From: Rhynchopus sp. YZ270_cl-10
Lineage: Eukaryota; Euglenozoa; Diplonemea; Diplonemida; Diplonemidae
Assembly (NCBI GenBank): GCA_964035575.1
Contig: OZ037839.1
Coordinates: forward strand, 372,001 to 436,000
Length of the DNA: 64,000 nucleotides
Direction: 5' to 3'
Shown here: piece after piece, positions 44,346 to 54,408 of the stretch
Layout of the letters: each line of letters begins with the position of its first letter
Position numbering within the stretch: the first letter of the stretch is position 1
Notes under the pieces: generated by a model
Told to the model about the DNA's origin: nothing
What the model saw: only the letters and a program-made list of their open reading frames with translations
Database searches by the model: none
Made by a program: the position numbers and the translations under genes

Positions 44346-45392
44346 TCATTGTGCGGTTCTCTGACGTTTGTGTGCTTGCTGGGGGGATTCGTCTCTGCTG
44401 CGTTTCGGACGTGCCTCAACCACAAGCTCGCTCAGCTTGCACACCACTACTGCGTCGGACACAGCACTGCTGCAGCCAGTAAGGTAAATACTCTTCAACG
44501 AAGTGCAGTTCGCAACAAAGTACGCCGTACCAACCACCCTAACGCTGCTGAGTGGCGAGAGATCCAGAGTGGTTAAAGCTAAGCAGCCGTTGAGAAATCT
44601 GTGTGAAATCCTTGTCAAGTTGCTGAGTGGCGTCAGATCCAGGGTGGTTAAACCTTTACAGCCGGCGAGAAAGCTGTACTCAATTTCTGTCAAGTTGCTG
44701 AGTGGTGAAAGATCCAGGGTGGTTAAACCTGAGCAGCAGGAGAGAAAGTTATTAGCTAGTTTTGTCAAATGGCTGAGTGGCGAGAGATCCAGAGTAGTTA
44801 GACTTGAGCAGCCGAAGGCAAATTCGCTACCAATTTCTGTCAAGTTGCTGAGTGATGAAAGATCCAGGGTGGTTAAACCTGAACAGCCGGAGAGAAAGTT
44901 GTAACCAATGACCCTCACATTGATCAACCCAGAGAGGTTGATGCTTGTCAACGAGGTGCAATCGTACAGAAAGTACGAGCCAATGTGTATCACAATGGAC
45001 ACAGCACTGAGATCAAGTCTCGTTAACGAAGTGCCTCCTAGGAAGTCATCCGGAATGACAGTCGCAACCTCCGCCTGCAGAAGCAAACACGCCACCTCAG
45101 GATCATCTACCTTCTCCAACCGCTCTTCCGTGATGTCCGTCACACCCAACGCATGAAGTGCTGCTATGGCTTCGTACTTCTGCGTTTTTGTGAGGATGAT
45201 CGTGTCACCAGCACTCAGCTGCGTCATGTCGTATCCTTCGCCCATCGTTTCATCTCCGAAACTCATGCAAAAGCCGTCTTCAGGCAACCCCACTGCAGAC
45301 GCAACCTTCCGACGCATCACCGCAGGTGTGTCATCCTCACCCAGCTCGACCGTCTCCTTCACTCCGTTCCACCCCTCGATAGTCAAATCCAT
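44346..45392 (-). CDS. Ubiquitin-like plus leucine-rich-repeat protein, array copy 3
   Basis: 348 residues from the ATG at 45392, which matches the start of copies 1 and 2; the frame is open further upstream but that part is 5' flank shared with the other units. Same layout as copy 1 but about eight LRR units instead of eleven, and a unit variant SEFAFGCSS. The basic tail is identical in type (RPKRSRDE, HKRQRTAQ). No break. Close DNA identity with copy 2 suggests these two are the most recent duplicates. Confidence 0.85.
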   Translation of the reverse strand: MDLTIEGWNGVKETVELGEDDTPAVMRRKVASAVGLPEDGFCMSFGDETMGEGYDMTQLSAGDTIILTKTQKYEAIAALHALGVTDITEERLEKVDDPEVACLLLQAEVATVIPDDFLGGTSLTRLDLSAVSIVIHIGSYFLYDCTSLTSINLSGLINVRVIGYNFLSGCSGLTTLDLSSLSNLTEIGSEFAFGCSSLTTLDLSPLSHLTKLANNFLSCCSGLTTLDLSPLSNLTEIEYSFLAGCKGLTTLDLTPLSNLTRISHRFLNGCLALTTLDLSPLSSVRVVGTAYFVANCTSLKSIYLTGCSSAVSDAVVVCKLSELVVEARPKRSRDESPQQAHKRQRTAQ

Positions 45393-45641
45393 TTTGTTTG
45401 CTTTTGTGTTTTCCCGATATTCCCCCCCCCTTTGTTGTTGCACCACAATGATGTTGATGTGGAGAAAGTGTGGGGAAACAACACAGCACATCTGCTCTCT
45501 TTTTCTACGGTGATCCAACATCAGAGTAAAGCCCTCCTTACTGTCTTAGGGTTAAAGGCACAGAAATGCTTCGAATGAAGAACAAGAAAGCATCAAATCT
45601 TAAAAAGTGCTGATCACGCTAACGACACGTCCATAACGAAA

Positions 45642-45704
45642 TTTTACAATCGTACCAAAAACGATCGTTACGATTGTAAAAAATTCGCACTACGATCGTA
45701 GTGC
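45642..45704. other. Two adjacent cruciform-type palindromes at the end of the array
   Basis: TTTTACAATCGTA (45642-45654) pairs perfectly with TACGATTGTAAAA (45669-45681), and GCACTACGATCGTAGTGC (45687-45704) is a perfect 18-bp palindrome. They start where homology to the other array flanks ends (about 45636), so they mark a breakpoint or the end of a mobile element. Confidence 0.75.
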
Positions 45705-47330
45705 AACCCGTGCTTATTGTCTTTTGCACAGAAAAACACACAAAAAAAAGTGCTAAACTCCAGTGACCCATTGAAATCTATGTTTGCAAAAAGCAACCAT
45801 ATTTGCGAGGTCATACAGCTTGGTTAGTTGGGCACACAAAGATCATGAGATTCTGTGTTGATGTGGGGAAAACGGAAGGGAGAGAGGAAAAAATATGTCA
45901 TCCTTTTTTTTTTGCGGTATTTTTGCTTCTTTTTTTTTTGAAACTTTCGTTGTTTTTTTTTGCTGTATTTTTTGTTTTTATTTTTTTCTCTCCTTTATTT
46001 TGTTTTTGTTTGTTTTGTCGTTACCAACCCCACCCCCAACCCACCTAACCCCAGGCAATTGATACGTTTTTTTTTGTCAACCCCCAAAAAAATGAAACTG
46101 GACAATATAAAAAAAAAAAAAGAAAAAGGAAAAATTTATAAGATCATTACTCTCTGGATTTGAGTCTGTCCTCAATGAATTTCGATGAATTTTATGCCGT
46201 CGTGTTGCATCTACAAACTTAAACCACTTCTACACCTCACACACACGGTAGAGCTTAGGGAATCCACTTCGGGGACATTGTTGCTCGCTTTTGTTCGGTA
46301 ATATGGTTAGTTCAAGAACGAGCGTCAGAGACTCAAAAAACGTTTCCATTTTTTCTGTCTTGGCAACGTTCCTTACCTCTGTTCCGGTGCTTTTTTTTTT
46401 GGTTTTGCTTTTTGTTTTTACTTTTGTTTGTTTTTTCTTTTTGAAAAATTTGTTGAAATAGTGTCAACACCTGAAGATGTGCGACACCTTTTTTTGTTTC
46501 ATTTTGTGTTTTTGACAATCTGACCCTATCAACCAAAACACGGGTTGGGAAACAGTGAAATGCAGTCTGAATATCCAAAAAAGTCTTTTCCCAACCGTGC
46601 AAAAAATAACAAAATAAAAATACCTACTCCAACACCTGAGAATACACAAGACCCTGTTGTAGGGTCACCTTTTTTTGTTTTTTTTTTGTTTTTTTTTTTG
46701 TTTTTTTGACAACAACAATGTGTGTCCTTACCTTTTTCACATAGGGTTTTCACTCCTTTCTTTTGTTTTTTTTGATAAATTGTTGGAGTAGTGTAGTTGC
46801 CTCGGTTGTGTTGCCACAGTTGTGCAATCTCCACTGTCACTTTTTTTTACCACCTCAACAACCATTACCCAACCTTGGTGAAAGGATCTGTAGAGAATCT
46901 GTGTGCTCAAAGTTGGCCTTTTAATTATTTTGTTTTGCTTCTCCGAACAATCTTTACTACATGATGCAGTAAACGTGCGGGAGGGCGTCCTACAGGCCAC
47001 GGAGGCAGAAGGGGTTTTCGTATGCGCTTTGTGATAAAACCACCCGTACACACGACATCCCCCCTGTATAGCTTCTGCGGGGTTTTGAACATGCAGCATC
47101 AACAACGAAGTGGATTAGCCCACTCTGCGCCCTCACAGTTACATGACATACCACGCAGCCCCCCCCGCCCCTCCTCCCCTTGTGGTTCTTTAAAACTTAG
47201 GTCAACTAAAAAATAGTTTTTTTTTTTTTTTTGAAAAATGAAACGTTTTTTTTCTTCTCCGTTCTTTCAGAATCCGCCTTCTGTTTTTTCCCTTTAAAAA
47301 AAATGGGGAAAATAACAAAAAAAGGCCGCC

Positions 47331-47362
<32 letters not shown>

Positions 47363-47414
47363 TGAAAACTTCTGGTTTAGTTGACACCCAAAGGATGAGC
47401 ATGCACTCTTCTCT
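45705..47414. other. Intergenic, AT-rich, repeats only
   Basis: Dominated by T-runs with many TTTTTTTG units. A segment at 46785-46845 (GTAGTGTAGTTGCCTCG...GTTGTGCAATCTCCAC) recurs at 55092-55145. The T-run/GAAAA/GACACC pattern recurs at 46430-46485 and 47340-47395. No gene recognised. Confidence 0.5.
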
Positions 47415-49813
47415 CTATCCTTGAAAGCTATTCTGCCACACACGCCATGCTTCTTGCAGCGACTCGATGATCCTACGCCCGTTGACAATGTCTAGCAACA
47501 TATCCTCAAGCTCCATCTGCAGGAACATTCCAGTGATCTTAGGCGCACAGCCCTCACCAAACACGTTCAATATCAAAGGCCACGCGACACGTCCAAGACG
47601 TTCCTTAGCCTGCGCAGAGGAGGAGGAGGAGGAGAAGGAGTACAGAGAGGGGTTTGAAAATTGTTTTTGTATGTTTTGAAAGTGCTTTGTGCTCTGTTTA
47701 ATTTTGCTTGATAGTTTTGTAGACGTAGGAAGGAGTACATAGAGTGGTTGTTCACATGGTGTGATTGGAACCCGAATTCTCAGGGATCTAAGAATGTCAC
47801 CTCTGATGTTGAGGAGTACGTACCGCCATCAGAAATGTTGAAATTTCGGTTTCTTGGTTGCTTGTGTGGGAGGGGGGCAAAAAAAAGGGGTTGTGGGGTG
47901 TTTGGCATACCGCGAGCACGTCTTCTTCGGTGTCCGCACCCAGCGCGTTGAGCGAGTAGTTCGAGAGCACCTCGCAGACAATGTCGAGGAACTCGTGCTT
48001 GCCTTCCTGGTAGTCGCATTCGGGCACGTCCTCGTTGCAGACAGGGGGGAGGAAGGAGAACACGGATCCTGCAGGAAAAAGGTTGGGAATTTGAAACACA
48101 ACATTTTATTTTCAAAACACCACACACAACTGGTGCTCCGGGAGGGGTCGATATTGACAGGTCTCTGACAGGTCGTTGACCGACTTCCGAAAGCACCAAC
48201 AACGCTTGTTTTTTTTTTTTTTTTGGTTTTTTTAAAAAGACACACAAAATTCTATGAATATGCACCCTGCCCTACCTCTTTGTCATATTATTTCCCATGC
48301 AACACATGAGAGAAACTCTTCTCATTCCTGACATTCACACATTCACACACATCCTAAAGAGAAAGTCAACATGCGACATATAATAACATCACCCATACCG
48401 ATCATCCTGAGGCTAAGGTCGTAATGCGTAGGAAGCTTCGTCATCGACAGGAAGAACGCACGCATACGGCCCCTGAAGGGGGCAGGCCAGGCACGGTGCG
48501 TTGCCGGCGTCCAGGGCAGCCCGCTGTCATGCGTGAAGTACGCTGTGTAGCTCGGCTGAGGCGGGGTGTGCGGCGCAATGTCCGCGTCGGGGAACTCCAG
48601 GGAGAGGTCCTGCTGGACGAGACGCGCTGCATGCTGTTCCCAAAACCCAAGCATCGTCGCCGTTGGGTCTGTCTTGGCAGTTTCGAGCACGCCTTCAGGC
48701 AGTCTGAACCGCGCGAACCTCGACGACGCCATGCACCGCAACACCTCAATCGCCCTCCCACACAACTCCTCCTCGAAGCATCTTGCGAAAGGGACACCAA
48801 CAACAGGCAGCCACGGTGCCAGCTTCCGCTCCCATTCTGCGATGCTCTCCATCGCTGCCGCGTTCTTGCCCTCATGGAGATGGCACAACGACCGCTTAAT
48901 CAGCAAGCTCTGAAACCTCGTCAGCCCGATGTCATTCTTCTTCAACCCCACTACAACCTTCTTTTCCCTCCTCCTCCCACTCCTCAAGCACAACCTTCAG
49001 CGCAGGGAACACACAGTTCCCCCGGAGGGCCTCCAACTTCGCGCGAAGGGTGGTGACAGTGCTGTCCGTCTCCTCCTCTTCCTCGACAGGCACTGCAGTG
49101 GGGGCGGGCCTGGCTGCGGGAGGAGCCACACCGGGAGCACCAGGAGGACGTTGCGCAGACCAATGTGTCGCGCTTGGTGCCGGCGACGGCTGCCAATCCG
49201 GATGCGGTGGAATAGCACTCTGAAAGGACCCCGGGGGAGGTGGAGGCCCTGCCGGGGCGGGCCTATAATATCCACTACTTTGCTGCGGCGGGGGTGCGCT
49301 TCCGTAATACATTGGTGGGTACTCCGCTGGTACCACCGCCTCCGGGTCAAAATGACCAAACTGACAGTTCTCCCCCTTTGTACACGACCCAGATAGGTTG
49401 AATCTGCAGGGAACGTTTTTCAAAGGGGATTTTACCGGAGGTGCCATTCGTCGGTCATAAGAAGCGTATTGCGGGTGGTATTGGGGTGGCTCGGACATTT
49501 GGTGGTGGTGGTGCTGGTGGTGGTGGTGATGCATTTGCTGTGCAGGCTTCTTAGGTTCGGTGGTGTTTACGGTGGCGGGGGGGCGGCTTGAGAATATCGG
49601 GGCAGGTCCGTCGTTGGCCTTGGGTGATTCGGCTGGGAGGGTAGCAAGGATGGTCTTGACCTCAGCAGGGAAGACGATGCATTCCTTCTGTGCTTCGAAG
49701 CGCGCGTTGGTGCGGTCCCGGCCGCCTGCCCCAGAGGGGCGGTTCAAGACATTCAGGTCGGAGGGCAGGGTGACAACATCAGCTGAATCGAATAAGGGAT
49801 TGGCTACACTCAT
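47415..49813 (-). CDS. CCCH zinc-finger protein with C-terminal MLLE (PABC) domain
   Basis: Exons 48399-49813, 47911-48068 and 47415-47609. The first has a His-rich run, one CCCH finger CRFNLSGSCTKGENCQFGH (C-x7-C-x5-C-x3-H) at about residue 135, a Pro-rich region and acidic EEEEETD. A middle part of ~190 residues (FQSLLIKRSLCHLHEGKNAA on) is unrecognised. The last exon reads RLGRVAWPLILNVFGEGCAP then KITGMFLQMELEDMLLDIVN, the five-helix MLLE domain with its KITGMLLE signature (F and Q for L and E). MLLE domains bind PAM2 peptides in mRNA-decay and translation factors. Introns start GTATGG (phase 1) and GTATGC (phase 0) and end CTGCAG/GCGCAG. In exon 1 the frame must shift by one base within 48945-48995 (GGGAAAAGAAGG): sequence error, real frameshift or mutation. 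Probably an RNA-binding regulator. Confidence 0.7.
48138..48199 (-). repeat. Intron-resident repeat, copy B
   Basis: GTCGATATTGACAGGTCTCT, ACAGGTCGTTGACCGACTTC and CGAAAGCACCA, same orientation as copy A (18574) and C (56687). It lies in intron 48069-48398, about 70 nt before the acceptor. Confidence 0.6.
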
Positions 49814-52800
49814 AGTTGAGTGACTATGGGGGGGGGGTGGGGTGCCTGGAAAAAAGTGAGGGGTTTATTTGAAAAGTTCATTTTTCTATTTTGAGACACA
49901 CCAAAAAGGGAATCACTGTATTACCCATATCCTGTATCACATCGTTGATTGTTATTTCCCTGCGTTGACTGCAGGAAAGTTTGCGTATTGCGATTTGTGG
50001 CGGAGAAGAAAACACAGCACCCAATATGGTGTGGTTGAAAGGGGGGGAGCAAAAAGTGCGGAAAAGTGCGAATCAGACCCCTTCAGCCACACCACAATAG
50101 GTATCTCTTCACCCACACAGGAAAACGGGAAACGAAAACAGGGAGGGTTTGTTCGTTGTACGCTTCCCCTGTCAGCTTTGTTTGACCTATAAAAAAATAT
50201 CCCCCCTTTTTTTTTATGTCTGAAACTTCGTTGTATTAGGCCAACCCCCGATCACGACCCTTTTTTCATTTTTTTTTTTTTTCAATTTTTTTTGGGGGGG
50301 ATTTTTTTTTTTGTAATAACAGGGCATTTTCAAGCTATCATTTTTGCTGAGGAAAAAAAAAAAATGGATTTCCCTAACAGTTGATAACAAAGAGGATACC
50401 TCTTACATAGGACCATATTCTGCGCAAAGAATTACCCTCACTAGGCGTCAACACCTCGCACATACATGCCCTTTGCGATAAAACAAAAAAGGGAAAATGT
50501 TGAAAGATAAATCTGCCTCACGCGAGTACATTTCTCTTAAAAAGGGGGGGAGTTTGGCACGATGACCCTAGACTCTTGCTTGGGCACCTACCAAAATAAA
50601 TCATGCTTTTGGGGAATGGGTAGAGAGGGTGGGATGTCTTACAAAAGGTGGGTTGTCATCATTGGTATGATGTAGTACCACCAGAGGGGATTGGGGGAGG
50701 GGAGAAGGGGTGGGGAGAGCCTCGTGGAGAGGGGGTGGGGGGGGGTTAGGGGGGTCCGTCCGGCCGTTTTTGCTGTCCCAAACCACTTTTTTTTTGTAAA
50801 AACCCGCGAAAAACCCGAAAAAACACCCCAAAACACCCCCAAACCCCCAAAAAATCACCCAAAACCACGAAAAACACACTTTTGAGCACTATTTCGTACT
50901 TTTTTCTGATTTTTTGGTGTTTTTTTCCGCTTTTTCCGCCTTTTTCCATGGAATTATACCCCCTAATATGCCTATAGAATCCCTGTACTGCTCACTGAGA
51001 CAGCATAGCTACCAGAGGCTCCTTATTCATCTGACCGGTGTCTTCATCGTCAAGGGGTGCACAATCTGCCGCAAATTCCTGCAACTCTGTCTTTGTGAAA
51101 AGATGAAGAACTTTAGTGTTGTACTTTTCAAGTTGCTACTTCTGGGTGCTTTGCATGGACCTGCCTTTGTGGTGCGCTTGGTGTATCCTGCGGCAAGTTC
51201 TTCCCTTGAGAAAGACGGAACCCAACCTAGACTGTAGAGGATGTCTAGGTTCCAGCGACAGTGAGTCGGTGTTGTCGGGGTGCTGGCTCCTTCCGTGGTG
51301 GCTTGCAACTTGGTCAAGGACACCGACAACGGATTCGCAAGAATCATTGGTCATAGGAGGAGGCAAGGAAGGCTTTACTGCACTTAGGCAAAGGGTACGT
51401 TGTCATTTTCAGGGACCAAAAAGCCCTAGCAAGTGTTGCAAGTACGATTTTCCACAGCTCGGGAGGTCTGTCAGGCAGTTCAGAGGGATTTAGACACTTC
51501 TGCGACTGCCTGAACACGCCTTTTAGGGTTTTTATTTTGGGTGCGAAATACGTCAAAAGGATGGGGGGAAATACCGTTATTTTAAGTGTTGCAGACACAA
51601 AAACGCCCTCAAAAACCCCCTAGGGACCCCAAAAAGCTGCAAAATCCACACATTTCCACCTCGGGACCTCATTGGAGGTGGACTGAGGTGGTTTTTTGGT
51701 GTTTTGAATGAATTGGTATTATTTTTTTTTGGTAAATAAGTGGTCTTCTGCTAGGCGTTGCATAGCCGTTGCTTAAGTGTTGCATAAGTGTTGCATGGCC
51801 TATAAAACCCTCCCAAGTGCCCAAAATGCTATTTTTCACCCTACATGGGGTCTGGGGGACATTTTCCTGGGTGTTTGGACACCATTCCGACTACCTTGGC
51901 ACTTTTTTGGGGGTTTTCAGGTACAAAAAAAGTCAAAAAAGTGACTATAAAAAGGGTACTTTTAAGCGTTTGGGGCACACACACCCACTGCAAAATGCAT
52001 CTGGGGCCCCCACAGGAGCCCTAAAAGCTGTAAAAACCATATATTTCCACCCTGGGACCCCACCGGATGTGGACCGAGGTGTTTTTCGGGTGTTTAGAAG
52101 GAATTTTGTCTGACTAGAAAATTTTTTTGGTAAGTGTTGCATTTTGGCCATCTTGGTGACGATCTGGTGACGCCATTTTTGGAGATTTTTCACAAAAAAT
52201 CGATTTTTTTTTAACCAGGAAAGTCTCTGTAGAGGTTGTCAGGTGGTTTAATGGGATATTTTCGTGATCCCCAGGGCGATTTGCGGCCAGGTACGACCTT
52301 TTTAGTGGGTTTCTTCACCTAAATTTCAAAAAAATGGGTTTGGGACAGCAAATCCTTAAGGAATTCCTTCTACGTGGACCCCCCTAGGGGGGGGGGGTCG
52401 ACGCTGTGTGTGCAGACAGCAGCGCTCGCACGGTGCAGCTGGTCACAGATGTGACCAGCTCAAATACCTGGTCGGTGACCATGCGCACTGTGAAGACGTG
52501 ACCATGGAAGTCGGCATCCTATAATGAGTGTGCAACAACTCATCTGCCGAATGAATCGGTACCCGGGGGGTTATTGTTGGTAACACCTAGAAGAGATCAG
52601 TTGAAATGTGCGAAAAACACATCTCAGTCGAGAGCTTATGCAAAGGGTGGGGTGGCTCTTACGGAGGCGGTTCACAATCACATCAAAACCTCGGTTTCGC
52701 CCTTTGTTTAGTTGATACCACCCACCACGGCATACAAAAAGGAGGTGAATGCACCAATGAAAGAGGGGTTTGAAAAAGTTTGTAAAGTTTGTTTCAACTT

Positions 52801-52980
52801 TGTTTTTATTTTTGTTTTGTAAATCAAGGTACTTGACAATAGGAAATAGAAACGACGGAAGGTGCGTGCCCGCCAGCTTGTGTTTTCTCCCTCATTATTT
52901 TTTCTCTATCATACAACACACACTTCAGCGAAAAAACACAACAAGCTTGCGGAGCGATAAACGAAAAAGTTGTTTTTCAT
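49814..52980. other. Intergenic, repeats only
   Basis: No gene recognised; the frames at 51027-51347 and 51116-51493 give no family. Seen: a G-rich run at 50686-50716 with four or more G-tracts (possible quadruplex); two diverged direct copies of a ~130-bp segment at 51605-51735 and 52000-52130 (ATTTCCACC...GGACC...GAGGTG); short tandem AAGTGTTGCAT units near 51770-51800; a perfect 11-bp hairpin AGCTGGTCACA / TGTGACCAGCT at 52437-52460. Confidence 0.5.
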
Positions 52981-53020
52981 TGTTTTCTTTTTATTCAGAA
53001 CCGGAAGTTAGTTTCTATTT

Positions 53021-54408
53021 GGGTCAATTTTTTAACCCCCCCCCTCAAAAGTTCCACGGCCATTTTTTCGGGTTCTACACCGTTTGAGCCCCCACAGGTG
53101 TACAGAACCCCCCTGGAATCGGTTTTGAGCGACTTGTGGCGGTGTTTTGAGGCAAAGTGGCACTTTTTTTGCTATTTTCAGGCTATTTTTGGCCATTTTC
53201 AGGCTATTTTGGCCTGTTTTGGCCTATATTCACTGTATGACCGATTTTTCGGGTTTTATGAGGTTTGAACACCAACAGGTGCCACGAAACACCCCAGTAC
53301 CGGTTTTGTGGGCCTCCTGTGGGGTTTTGGGGGTGAAATATACCGTTTACTCTATGTTCTGGGCCATATTGGGGTGTTTTTTGGCCATGTAGGCCTGGTA
53401 TGTGCCCTACAGTGCATAAGCCAAATTTGGGTGTTTTGAGGGGTAGAGGGTCATGGTGGTGCGTTCATGACTCGGTGGCGGCGACGCTTATTGCTCGCTG
53501 TTCTGGCCCTATTTCCCCAATTTCACCCCTCCCCGACCCTTTTCTGATGAAGATCTTTGACGTGCTCGGTCCCGTCGCAAATGTTCTTTGTGAATGTTCT
53601 TCATAAAATAGGGGAGCGTCAGGGGGGTCAAAATAGCTATTTTTGACCAAAAAAACACCGATAAACACCAAGAAAAGTGTCGAATATGTCCGAAACAGGT
53701 CGGAATTGGTTCACAGCCCATTTTTGGGGTATATTTGGGCCAAAGGAGGCCTCCTGGCGTCAAAAAAATCGTGTTTTTTTGGTCAAAAATAGCTATTTTG
53801 ACCCCCCTGACGCTCCCCTATTTTATGAAGAACATTCACAAAGAACATTTGCGACGGGACCGAGCACGTCAAAGATCTTCATCAGAAAAGGGTCGGGGAG
53901 GGGTGAAATTGGGGAAATAGGGCCAGAACAGCGAGCAATAAGCGTCGCCGCCACCGAGTCATGAACGCACCACCATGACCCTCTACCCCTCAAAACACCC
54001 AAATTTGGCTTATGCACTGTAGGGCACATACCAGGCCTACATGGCCAAAAAACACCCCAATATGGCCCAGAACATAGAGTAAACGGTATATTTCACCCCC
54101 AAAACCCCACAGGAGGCCCACAAAACCGGTACTGGGGTGTTTCGTGGCACCTGTTGGTGTTCAAACCTCATAAAACCCGAAAAATCGGTCATACAGTGAA
54201 TATAGGCCAAAACAGGCCAAAATAGCCTGAAAATGGCCAAAAATAGCCTGAAAATAGCAAAAAAAGTGCCACTTTGCCTCAAAACACCGCCACAAGTCGC
54301 TCAAAACCGATTCCAGGGGGGTTCTGTACACCTGTGGGGGCTCAAACGGTGTAGAACCCGAAAAAATGGCCGTGGAACTTTTGAGGGGGGGGGTTAAAAA
54401 ATTGACCC
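53021..54408. repeat. 1.39-kb fold-back palindrome with equal 638-bp arms
   Basis: Arms 53021-53658 and 53771-54408 have the same length and I find no difference where I compared them; the loop is 112 bp. ATTT flanks both ends (53017-53020, 54409-54412), a possible target duplication. Ends read GGGTCAATTTTTTAACC. The loop (AAGTGTCGAATATGTCCGAA, GGGGTATATTTGGGCCAAAG) matches a module in the arms of the palindrome at 23863-25052. Frames inside are mirror pairs and not genes. Confidence 0.9.

Larger units (their letters stand above)
27880..45640. repeat. Tandem array of three LRR genes with shared flanks
   Basis: Three units, each with 3' flank, gene and ~500-bp 5' flank, at 27880-29786, 33548-34869 plus 42648-43745, and 43746-45640. 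Between units 1 and 2 sits the 3.8-kb element (29787-33547) and a 209-bp insertion (33572-33780); unit 2 is split by the LINE (34888-42647). The unit 2/3 junction keeps the uninterrupted target sites of the first two insertions. Confidence 0.85.

Noticed and set aside
52420-52560. Short frame reading QLKYLVGDHAHCEDVTMEVG, like the end of a LINE reverse transcriptase
   Set aside because: Too short and isolated to support.
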